DNA from: Deltaproteobacteria bacterium
GTDB taxonomy: Bacteria > Myxococcota_A > UBA796 > UBA2385
Length of the DNA stretch: 7,441 nucleotides
Direction: 5' to 3'
Assembly: GCA_947462115.1 (NCBI GenBank)
Contig: CANHON010000226.1
Location: 1-7,441, forward strand
Shown here: positions 1 to 5,474 of the stretch, piece after piece
Position numbering within the stretch: position 1 is the first letter of the stretch
Layout: every line of letters begins with the position of its first letter
Program-made: the position numbers and the translations under genes
The notes under the pieces: generated by a model
Seen by the model: only the letters and a program-made list of their open reading frames with translations
The model's database searches: none
What the model was told of the DNA's origin: nothing

Positions 1-1
1 C

Positions 2-28
2 GACGGCGCCGCGGCGGGGGCCCAATGA
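2..28 (+). CDS. 3' end of an upstream gene (partial)
   Basis: The frame that closes with TGA at 26-28 reads DGAAAGAQ before the stop, so the window probably opens on the last codons of an upstream gene. Its stop overlaps the next gene's start in an ATGA arrangement at 25-28. The same kind of junction recurs at three later places in this operon, which is the main reason to believe it. The Ala/Gly-rich tail would suit a shell protein or a flexible terminus, but eight residues cannot identify the product. Confidence 0.45.
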   Translation, partial: DGAAAGAQ

Positions 29-1428
29 GCGGCGAGCTCGACCTGAACGCCCTCGTGAAGGCTGTTGTCGCGCGGATCGGCGAGCCCCGCGAGCGCCCGC
101 CCACCCTGCCCGCCGCGCCGCTGGGCGTCTACAAGACCGTAGATGACGCGGTGGCCGCTGCTTCGGTGGCCCAGCAGGTCCTGGTGGCCCTGCCGCTGGA
201 GAAGCGGCGGGAGATCATCGCGAACATTCGGCTGCGGGCCGCCCAGAACGTCCACAACTTGGCGCAGATGGCCCACACCGAGACCGGCCTTGGCCGCGTG
301 GAAGACAAGGTCAAGAAGAACCTGTTGGTCATCCACCGCACGCCGGGCCCGGAGATCCTGGAGCCGAGCGCCATCACCGGCGACGACGGCCTCACGCTCA
401 TCGAGCGGGCGCCCTACGGGGTCATCGCCGCGATCACACCGAGCACCAACCCCACCGAGACCATCCTCAACAATGGCATCGGCATGGTCTCCGGCGGCAA
501 CGCCGTGGCCTTCAACGTGCACCCCGGCGCCCGCAATTGCAGCGCCTGGGTCGTCGATCTCATCAACCGCGCCACGGTGGAGGTCGGGGGCCCGGTCGAT
601 CTGATGACCTGCGTGGCCCAGCCGACCATCGACACCGCCAACCAGATCATGCTCCACAAGGGCACGAAGCTGGTGGTCGTCACTGGCGGCGGGGCGGTGG
701 TCCAGGCGGCCATGCGCTCGGGCAAGCGCTGCGTGGCCGGCGGCCCCGGGAACCCCCCGGTGGTGGTCGATGAGACCGCCGATCTCGACCGGGCGGCCCG
801 CGGCATCGTGCTCGGCGCGAGCTTCGACAACAACATCATCTGCGTAGACGAAAAAGAGGTCTTCGCGGTGCATGGGGTGATGGACGAGCTGCTCGACCGG
901 GTCGAGAAGCTCGGCTGCGTGCGGCTGCGCAACCACCAGATCACCCGCTTGGAGAAGCTGCTCCTCACCCCCGACCGGCAGCACGTGAACCGGCAGTGGG
1001 TCGGCAAAGACGCCTCGGTCTTCCTCAAGGAGATCGACGTCCACTTCCGCGGCGACCCGCGGCTCATCGTCTGCGAGGTCGAGGCCGACCACCCCTTCGT
1101 GCAGCACGAGCTGTTGATGCCGGTGCTCCCCTTCGTTCGCGTGAAAGACGTGCACGAGGGCATTGACCTCGCGGTCGAGGCTGAGCACGGCTACCTGCAC
1201 ACCGCCAGCATGTACTCGCGCAACCTCGACGCCCTGCACCGCATGGCCCGGGCCTTCGGGGGCAGCATCTTCGTCAAGAACGCGCCCCACGTCGCTGGTC
1301 TCGGCTTTGGTGGTGAGGGCTACACCAGCTTCACCATCGCCTCGCCCACCGGGGACGGCCTCACCACCGCCCGCACGTTCACGCGCGAGCGCCGCTGCAC
1401 CCTGGCCGGATACTTCCGCATCGTCTAG
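25..1428 (+). CDS. CoA-acylating aldehyde dehydrogenase, PduP/EutE type, BMC cargo
   Basis: This 467-residue protein is a typical-length PduP/EutE-family enzyme, expected to oxidise a short aldehyde to acyl-CoA with NAD+ and CoA inside a microcompartment. Residues 4-19 form a short amphipathic helix (ELDLNALVKAVVARIG), followed by a Pro-rich linker to about 34. This is the classic N-terminal encapsulation peptide layout of PduP. The Rossmann/substrate region holds TPSTNPTE (138-145), a GGPGNPP turn lies before the catalytic loop, and FDNNIIC places the nucleophile at Cys273. The C-terminal GFGGEG...PTGDG segment (427-445) is also family-typical. The start at 25 overlaps the upstream stop (ATGA), with a G-rich stretch at 16-20 as a weak ribosome site. 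The class II aldolase downstream suggests the aldehyde is lactaldehyde or another aldol product rather than one made by a diol dehydratase; that substrate is inferred. Confidence 0.95.
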   Translation: MSGELDLNALVKAVVARIGEPRERPPTLPAAPLGVYKTVDDAVAAASVAQQVLVALPLEKRREIIANIRLRAAQNVHNLAQMAHTETGLGRVEDKVKKNLLVIHRTPGPEILEPSAITGDDGLTLIERAPYGVIAAITPSTNPTETILNNGIGMVSGGNAVAFNVHPGARNCSAWVVDLINRATVEVGGPVDLMTCVAQPTIDTANQIMLHKGTKLVVVTGGGAVVQAAMRSGKRCVAGGPGNPPVVVDETADLDRAARGIVLGASFDNNIICVDEKEVFAVHGVMDELLDRVEKLGCVRLRNHQITRLEKLLLTPDRQHVNRQWVGKDASVFLKEIDVHFRGDPRLIVCEVEADHPFVQHELLMPVLPFVRVKDVHEGIDLAVEAEHGYLHTASMYSRNLDALHRMARAFGGSIFVKNAPHVAGLGFGGEGYTSFTIASPTGDGLTTARTFTRERRCTLAGYFRIV

Positions 1429-1438
1429 GTCAGACACT

Positions 1439-1442
1439 GGAG
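1439..1442 (+). promoter_or_regulatory. Ribosome binding site of the BMC-T gene
   Basis: GGAG lies 7 bases before the ATG at 1450 and supports that start. This is the only junction inside the BMC operon with a real gap (21 bases), so this gene has its own initiation signal. Confidence 0.6.
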
Positions 1443-1449
1443 CCAAGGC

Positions 1450-2043
1450 ATGGCCGACGAGGCCCTCGCGCTGCTGGAGCTCGACGCCGTCGCGTCGGGC
1501 TTGCGCGCGCTCGACGCGATGGTCAAGCGGGCCCCGGTGCGGGTGCTGGAGGCCAACCTCGTCGAGCCAGGGCGCTTTTTGGTGCTGTTTTGCGGCGGCG
1601 TGGCCGAGGTCGAGGAGGCCCGCGCGGCCGGGGTCGAAGCCGCGGGACCGGCCCTGCTGCACCAGCTTCTGCTGCCCCTGGCGCACCCGAGCCTGTTGGC
1701 GGGCCTGCGGGGCGCGCTGAAGGTGGGCTCGGAGGCCGAGCTCGACTGCCTCGGGGTGATCGAGGGGGCGGCGATCGCCCCGACCCTCGCGGCCCTGGAC
1801 CGCGCGCTGAAGGACGCCGAGGTCCACCTGTGCGGCCTGCGGGTCCACGGCGGCCTCGGGGGGCGCGCCTACGCGGTGGTCCACGGCGCCCAGCACGACG
1901 TGGAGGCCGCCCTCGAGGTGGCGGAGGCCGCGCTGCGGGCCGCGGGGGCCTTGCACCGCGTCGAGCGCATCCCCCGGCCGCACCCCGAACTATTGCCCTT
2001 CTTGCTGCGCCGCCCGCCCTTCTCGGTGGGATCGGAGGTTTAG
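1450..2043 (+). CDS. BMC-T shell protein, PduT-like tandem BMC domains
   Basis: This 197-residue protein has two BMC folds in tandem, about 5-88 and 98-180, and should form a pseudohexameric trimer tile in the microcompartment facet. From memory it matches PduT along its length: LELDAVASGLRALDAMVK near the start, a GLRG turn closing domain 1, LGVIEGAAIA opening domain 2, and the PduT-like IPRPH at 174-178. PduT binds a 4Fe-4S cluster in its central pore through Cys38 in the ...CPGKF loop. Here the matching loop reads LVEPGRF, so Glu39 sits at the ligand position. Cysteines remain at 48, 100 and 128, but none falls in that loop. The tile therefore looks like a PduT relative without the cluster, perhaps a metabolite pore instead of an electron conduit (inference). 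Its stop overlaps the next start by one base. Confidence 0.9.
   Translation: MADEALALLELDAVASGLRALDAMVKRAPVRVLEANLVEPGRFLVLFCGGVAEVEEARAAGVEAAGPALLHQLLLPLAHPSLLAGLRGALKVGSEAELDCLGVIEGAAIAPTLAALDRALKDAEVHLCGLRVHGGLGGRAYAVVHGAQHDVEAALEVAEAALRAAGALHRVERIPRPHPELLPFLLRRPPFSVGSEV
2034..2038 (+). promoter_or_regulatory. Shine-Dalgarno for the first BMC-P, inside the BMC-T gene
   Basis: GGAGG ends 4 bases before the GTG at 2043 and lies within the last codons of the BMC-T gene. It decides the non-ATG start of the pentamer gene. Confidence 0.7.
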
Positions 2044-2321
2044 TGGAGCTCGCGCGCGTGCTGGGCCGGGTGGTCTGCTCGGTCAAATCGGAGGGCCTCG
2101 AAGGGGTCCGCCTGCTGCTCATTCAGCCGCAGGACGCCCAGGGGCGCGCCCAGGGCGACGCGCTGGTGGCCGCCGACGCGCTGTGGGCCGGCCCGGGGGA
2201 TCTCGTGAGCTGGACGGCGGGCCGCGAGGCCGCCCTGACGCTCCCCCAGACCTTCGTGCCGGTGGACTGCGCGGTGATCAGCATCGTGGACCAGGTCTGG
2301 TCCGACCGGAGGCACCTGTGA
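2043..2321 (+). CDS. BMC-P vertex protein 1, EutN/CcmL type
   Basis: This 92-residue protein is the normal length for EutN/CcmL pentamers, which cap the twelve vertices of the polyhedral shell. Key features are LARVLGRVVCSV at the N-terminus, GVRLLLIQPQD (21-31), the VAADALWAGPGDLV core (42-55) and the closing PVDCAVISIVDQV (73-85). The GSSAR-type loop is degenerate (TAGREAAL). The start is a GTG that shares its first base with the stop of the BMC-T gene (TAGTG), with GGAGG just upstream, so expression is probably coupled to the facet protein. The stop overlaps the start of a second, distinct pentamer gene. No longer in-frame start is needed, because the family fold begins right at this GTG. 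Confidence 0.93.
   Translation: MELARVLGRVVCSVKSEGLEGVRLLLIQPQDAQGRAQGDALVAADALWAGPGDLVSWTAGREAALTLPQTFVPVDCAVISIVDQVWSDRRHL
2308..2312 (+). promoter_or_regulatory. Shine-Dalgarno for the second BMC-P
   Basis: GGAGG lies 5 bases before the GTG at 2318, inside the end of the first pentamer gene, and supports the GTG start. Confidence 0.7.
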
Positions 2322-2608
2322 TCCTCGCCCGCGTCGTGGGCAACTGCGTGAGCAGCGTGCAGCACCCTTCTTTCGACGGGCGCACCGTGCTGGTGCTCCA
2401 GCCGGTGGCCACCGACACCCACACCCCCCTGGGCGGCGAGTTCATGGCGGTGGACGCGGCCCAAGCCGGCCCCGGCGACCTCGTGCTGGCGGCCCGCGAG
2501 GGGAACACCGCCCGGCAGGTGCTGGGCGCGGGCGACGAGCCGCTGCACGCCGTCGTGATCGGCGTGGTGGACGAAGTTCACCTCGGCGCTCCAGCCGGTG
2601 GCGCATGA
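2318..2608 (+). CDS. BMC-P vertex protein 2, EutN/CcmL type
   Basis: This 96-residue protein is a second EutN/CcmL-family pentamer, clearly different from its neighbour. It has LARVVGNCVSSV at the start, GRTVLVLQPV (21-30), FMAVDAAQAGPGDLVLAA (42-59), a well-kept GNTARQ loop (62-67) and HAVVIGVVDEV (77-87). The tail APAGGA is an Ala/Gly extension. It is the more canonical of the two pentamers, since the first has lost the GxxAR loop pattern. Its GTG start overlaps the previous stop in a GTGA, and its own stop overlaps the aldolase start in an ATGA. Several BMC loci carry more than one pentamer paralogue; whether these two occupy different vertices or form mixed pentamers cannot be told from sequence. 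Confidence 0.93.
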   Translation: MILARVVGNCVSSVQHPSFDGRTVLVLQPVATDTHTPLGGEFMAVDAAQAGPGDLVLAAREGNTARQVLGAGDEPLHAVVIGVVDEVHLGAPAGGA

Positions 2609-3384
2609 GCCTGCCCACCGAAGAGACCCTCCGCTGCGCCCTGGCCGCCGCCGCCCGGGCCCTGCACGCCCGCGGATGGGCCGCCAACCACGACGGCAAC
2701 GCGACGGCGCGCCTGGGCGACGGCCGGCTGCTCTGCACCCCCACCGCGATGTCCAAGGCGGAGGTGCAGCCCGAGACCCTGCTGGTGCTCGACGCCGATG
2801 GCGCGGTGCTCTCCGGCAGCCGACGCCCCATGGGCGAGCTGCACCTGCACCGGGCCGCCTACGCCGCGCGGCCGGACATCGGGGTGGTCCTCCACAGCCA
2901 CCCGCCCCACCTCTGCGCCTTCGCCTGCGCTGGGATCGCCCTGCCGCACCCATTTTTGGCCGAGGCTGTCGTGAGTCTGGGCGCTGAAGTGCCCTGGGTG
3001 CCGGCCGCGGCGCCCGGCGACACTGCGCTGGACGCCGGGCTTCAAGCGGCGCTGCAGAAGGCGGACGTGGTGGTGCTGGGCGGGCACGGGCTCCTCACCG
3101 TCGGCGGCAGCCCGGAGCAGGCCCTGTTGCGGATGGAGCTCGTGGAGCACCTCGCGCGCATCGCGTGGCTGGCCTTGCCGATGGGCGGCGTGAAGCCCCT
3201 GGCCGAGGCCCTGGTGGCGAGCCTGAGCGCCAAGGGGAGACCAGCCTCGGTCCCCAGCTTTGGGGAGGCCCCGACGGCGGGGGCGAGCAAGCCCGCAGAC
3301 CCTTGGCGCGCGGCCGAGCTGCCGGCGGCGCGGCCGGACCCCCGGCAGGTCGTCGTGGACGCGCTCCGGCGCTTCGGCGGCTGA
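2605..3384 (+). CDS. Class II (fuculose/rhamnulose-phosphate type) aldolase, likely BMC cargo
   Basis: This 259-residue protein is a zinc-dependent class II aldolase/adducin-family enzyme. By family knowledge it cleaves a ketose- or deoxy-sugar phosphate to a three-carbon phosphate and an aldehyde. Visible active-site features are Gly31-Asn32 (phosphate loop), Glu78 in MGELHLH (catalytic base position), His97 and His99 in LHSHPP, and His161 in GGHG (zinc ligands). The core ends near residue 205. A Pro/Ala-rich linker of about 35 residues follows, then a terminal amphipathic segment (DPRQVVVDALRRFGG, 245-259) that resembles a C-terminal encapsulation peptide. The ATG overlaps the pentamer stop (ATGA) and has no clear ribosome site, so coupled re-initiation is likely. 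It is the last gene of the operon. The substrate is not readable: fuculose-1-P, rhamnulose-1-P or another sugar phosphate are all possible. Confidence 0.9.
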   Translation: MSLPTEETLRCALAAAARALHARGWAANHDGNATARLGDGRLLCTPTAMSKAEVQPETLLVLDADGAVLSGSRRPMGELHLHRAAYAARPDIGVVLHSHPPHLCAFACAGIALPHPFLAEAVVSLGAEVPWVPAAAPGDTALDAGLQAALQKADVVVLGGHGLLTVGGSPEQALLRMELVEHLARIAWLALPMGGVKPLAEALVASLSAKGRPASVPSFGEAPTAGASKPADPWRAAELPAARPDPRQVVVDALRRFGG

Positions 3385-3404
3385 AGCGCCCGCCGGGCTG
3401 CGCT
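3385..3404. terminator. Possible hairpin between convergent genes
   Basis: The 20-base gap between the aldolase stop and the stop of the opposing HhH gene starts with AGCGC and ends with its reverse complement GCGCT, and also contains GCCC-GCC-GGGC. Either hairpin could pause transcription in both directions. There is no T-run on either side, so intrinsic termination is not demonstrated. Confidence 0.3.
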
Positions 3405-3914
3405 CTAGTTGGCGGTGCAGCTGGCCTTGAGCTTCTCGACGGTCGCGGCGCCGATGCCGCTGATCCGGGTGAGCTCGTCGCAGCTCGCGAAGGGGCCCTT
3501 GGCGCTCCGGTCGGCCACGATGGCGGCGGCCTTGGTCGCCCCGATGCCCGGCAGCGCGTCGAGCTCCTCTGCGCTCGCCTTGTTGATGTTCACGACGGGC
3601 CCGGCGGGCGCGCTGGCCTCGGCCTCGGCCTTGGGCGCGGGCGCCGCGCGGCTCACGCTGCCGTCCCCGAGCTCGACGAGGGGCCGCAGCTTCTCGACGG
3701 TGGCGGGGCCGATGCCGCTGACGTTGGCGAGGTCGTCCACCGAGGCGAAGGCGCCGTGCTCGCTGCGGTAGGCGATGATCGCTGCCGCTTTGGCGTCGCC
3801 GATGCCGGGCAGGGTCTTGAGCGCCTCGGCGTCGGCGGAGTTGACGTTGACGCCGGCCCAAGCGACGCCGATCAGGTTCCACAGCAGGGCGAAGATCATC
3901 AGCAAGCGGGGCAT
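3405..3914 (-). CDS. Secreted double ComEA-like helix-hairpin-helix protein
   Basis: This 169-residue protein has a signal peptide (MPRLLMIFALLWNLIGVAWA, predicted cut after residue 20) and two ComEA-type HhH domains, about 22-80 and 107-166, joined by an Ala/Pro/Glu linker (88-106). Each domain has a VNIN/VNVN opening and two hairpins: PGIG at 36-39 and 122-125, SGIG at 66-69 and 152-155. The domains repeat at an exact 86-residue spacing. ComEA-type HhH domains bind double-stranded DNA without sequence preference. With the signal peptide, this one should act in the periplasm or outside. It lacks the long N-terminal anchor domain of Bacillus ComEA. Cys145 and Cys166 occur only in the second domain. 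GGAG at 3921-3924 supports the start. It is the last gene of a minus-strand cluster with a ComEC-type hydrolase, so a joint role on extracytoplasmic DNA is inferred. Confidence 0.9.
   Translation of the reverse strand: MPRLLMIFALLWNLIGVAWAGVNVNSADAEALKTLPGIGDAKAAAIIAYRSEHGAFASVDDLANVSGIGPATVEKLRPLVELGDGSVSRAAPAPKAEAEASAPAGPVVNINKASAEELDALPGIGATKAAAIVADRSAKGPFASCDELTRISGIGAATVEKLKASCTAN
3430..3800 (-). repeat. Imperfect direct repeat, 258-base period, within the HhH gene
   Basis: The stretch starting at 3430 recurs at 3688 (for example AGCTTCTCGACGGT followed by near-identical CCGATGCCGCTGA), an offset of 258 bases or 86 codons. It marks an internal tandem duplication of the HhH domain. Bounds are approximate. 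Confidence 0.7.
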
Positions 3915-3927
3915 GGTGCGCTCCAGT

Positions 3928-4140
3928 TCAGAGGTCGATCACGTCAGGGAGGGCGTGCTGGGCGGCGAGGCGGGCCATGCGCTCCGCGGCGGCCTGGGTG
4001 TCGCGGGCCTCGACGCCCAGCGTGAGGCGGCTCCCCTCGACGAGGCCCGGCGGGAGGGCCGCCACCGGCACCTCAAAGGTGAGCTCGTTGAACAGGACGA
4101 CGGCGAGGTCGCCTTCGATGCGGTCGACGATCCAGCTCAT
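3928..4140 (-). CDS. DUF3006 family small protein
   Basis: This 70-residue protein has the DUF3006 signature: VDRIEGDLAVV at 5-15, then an alternating hydrophobic region with LPPGLVEGSRLTL (29-41) and a charged C-terminal helix. The fold is predicted to be a small beta-barrel-like unit with no signal peptide, so it is probably cytoplasmic. Its biochemical function is unknown. From general knowledge, DUF3006 genes are often found next to ComEC-like metallo-beta-lactamase genes, and that holds here: it sits 17 bases after the hydrolase gene and 13 bases before the HhH gene. GGAG at 4146-4149 lies 5 bases before the ATG. It may be a partner or regulator of the hydrolase, but nothing in the sequence proves this. 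Confidence 0.85.
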   Translation of the reverse strand: MSWIVDRIEGDLAVVLFNELTFEVPVAALPPGLVEGSRLTLGVEARDTQAAAERMARLAAQHALPDVIDL

Positions 4141-4157
4141 GGGGGCTCCGCGGGGGC

Positions 4158-5402
4158 TCAGGGGTGCGCTTCGGCGTGGGCTTTGATCGCGGCGACGGTC
4201 GCCGGGCCGATGCCGGGGACGGCGGCGACCGCGTCAAGCTCGGTGAAGGCGCCGTTCTTCTCCCGCCAAGCGACGATGGCCGCGGCCTTCTTGGGGCCGA
4301 TGCCCGGCACCGACATGAGCTGCTCCACGCTCGCGCCGTTGATCCAACTGGCGCTCGGGGTGAGCGCGCCCAGGGCTGTTTTGGCGGTGGCGGCCGCCGC
4401 GGGGGGCGCGGGGCGCTCGTGCAGGCCGGCGGCGGCGAGGGTCACGGCGCCGGCGGCCGCGGGGGCAGCGGTCGGGAGCGCGGCGGGCGGACGGTGCTTG
4501 ACGTCCAGGGCCGCGATGCCCTCGGCGGGGGCGCTGTCGAAGGGGGCGGGCGCGACGGAGGCGCCCGGCGGCAGCGGCTTGGGGCCCTGCCGCTCCACCA
4601 CCACCTCGACGGTCTTGCCGTCCGAGAGCATCCGCACGGTACCCTGTTGATCCGTACGGAAAATGTGGGCGCCCGACTGCGCGAGGCGCTCCAGGGTGAC
4701 CGCGGTGGGGTGGCCGTAGCGGTTGTCTGCGCCGGCGCTGATGACGGCGATCTCGGGCTGCACCGCCTTGAGGAAGGCGTGGCTGCTCGCGTAAGCGGAG
4801 CCGTGGTGGGCCACCTTCAGCACCTTGCAGGGTGGGAGCTGGGCCTTGAGCAGCCGGTGCTCGGTCTCGGCTTCGGCGTCGCCCACGAACAAGAAGCAGT
4901 TTTTTCCGTGGGTGACGCGGGTGATGATCGAGTTGGAGTTCAGGTCGGACCGGGTGTTCCGCAGGAGCGGGTCTTCGGGGCCGAGGAGCTCCACCCGGAC
5001 GCCGTCGTCGAGGTTGAAGGTCTGGCCCTTTCGGCCCGGCTTGTAGGCGATGCCCTTGGTCTCGACGAGGCGCATGACCTCGGCGTAGGTTCCGGTCTCG
5101 TGCGGGAGGCCCTGGTCGAAGTAGAAGCGCGTGGTCACCGCCTCGAGCACCTCGTCCATCCCGCCGATGTGGTCGGCGTGGTTGTGCGTGCCGATGACGA
5201 GGTCGAGCTGGCTGACGGACCGCGCGGCGAGCATGGGCACCACGTCGCGCTTTCCAGTCCCGGCGTCGATGAGGATCGACTTTCCGGCGGGGGTGCGGAT
5301 GAGGATGCTGTCGCCTTGGCCGACGTCGAGCACCTCAACCGTGAGCGTGCCTGCGTTCGCCACCATGTGCAGGGCGCTCAACAGGAGCAGCCAAAGGCTC
5401 AT
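4158..5402 (-). CDS. Secreted ComEC-type metallo-beta-lactamase hydrolase fused to a ComEA-like HhH domain
   Basis: This 414-residue protein begins with a short signal peptide (1-17, cut after ANA). A metallo-beta-lactamase domain follows (about 19-270) of the kind found at the C-terminus of ComEC/Rec2: DVGQGDS (26-32), the metal motif THNHADH (72-78), GD at 174-175, AHHGS (198-202) and RYGHP (228-232). All expected metal-ligand motifs are present, so it should be active, probably as a nuclease or phosphodiesterase. After a low-complexity Ala/Pro linker (about 275-345) comes one ComEA-like HhH domain (353-412), with PGIG at 366-369 and 396-399. The ComEC membrane channel is entirely absent. 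The signal peptide lacks a basic residue before its hydrophobic core, but an in-frame stop at 5430-5432 leaves no ATG or GTG further upstream. It is the hub of a cluster with DUF3006 and a second HhH protein, and exported DNA cleavage is the best inference. Confidence 0.9.
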   Translation of the reverse strand: MSLWLLLLSALHMVANAGTLTVEVLDVGQGDSILIRTPAGKSILIDAGTGKRDVVPMLAARSVSQLDLVIGTHNHADHIGGMDEVLEAVTTRFYFDQGLPHETGTYAEVMRLVETKGIAYKPGRKGQTFNLDDGVRVELLGPEDPLLRNTRSDLNSNSIITRVTHGKNCFLFVGDAEAETEHRLLKAQLPPCKVLKVAHHGSAYASSHAFLKAVQPEIAVISAGADNRYGHPTAVTLERLAQSGAHIFRTDQQGTVRMLSDGKTVEVVVERQGPKPLPPGASVAPAPFDSAPAEGIAALDVKHRPPAALPTAAPAAAGAVTLAAAGLHERPAPPAAAATAKTALGALTPSASWINGASVEQLMSVPGIGPKKAAAIVAWREKNGAFTELDAVAAVPGIGPATVAAIKAHAEAHP

Positions 5403-5451
5403 CAGATCACCGTCCTGGGCGGGGCGGGGTCAGCGGCCGGGCCCCCGGTCG

Positions 5452-5474
5452 GAGCGCCGGCCCGCGGGGCGCTC
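5452..5474. terminator. GC hairpin over the lipoprotein stop codon
   Basis: GAGCGCC at 5452-5458 pairs perfectly with GGCGCTC at 5468-5474 around a 9-base loop. It overlaps the stop of the lipoprotein gene and lies in the 70-base gap before the hydrolase gene. No T-run follows on the minus strand, so it may be an attenuating or mRNA-stabilising hairpin rather than a terminator. Confidence 0.3.

Noticed and set aside
2578..3882. A 434-codon minus-strand frame opposite the aldolase.
   Set aside because: It is Arg/Gly-rich, low in complexity, lacks any motif, and overlaps clear genes on both sides.
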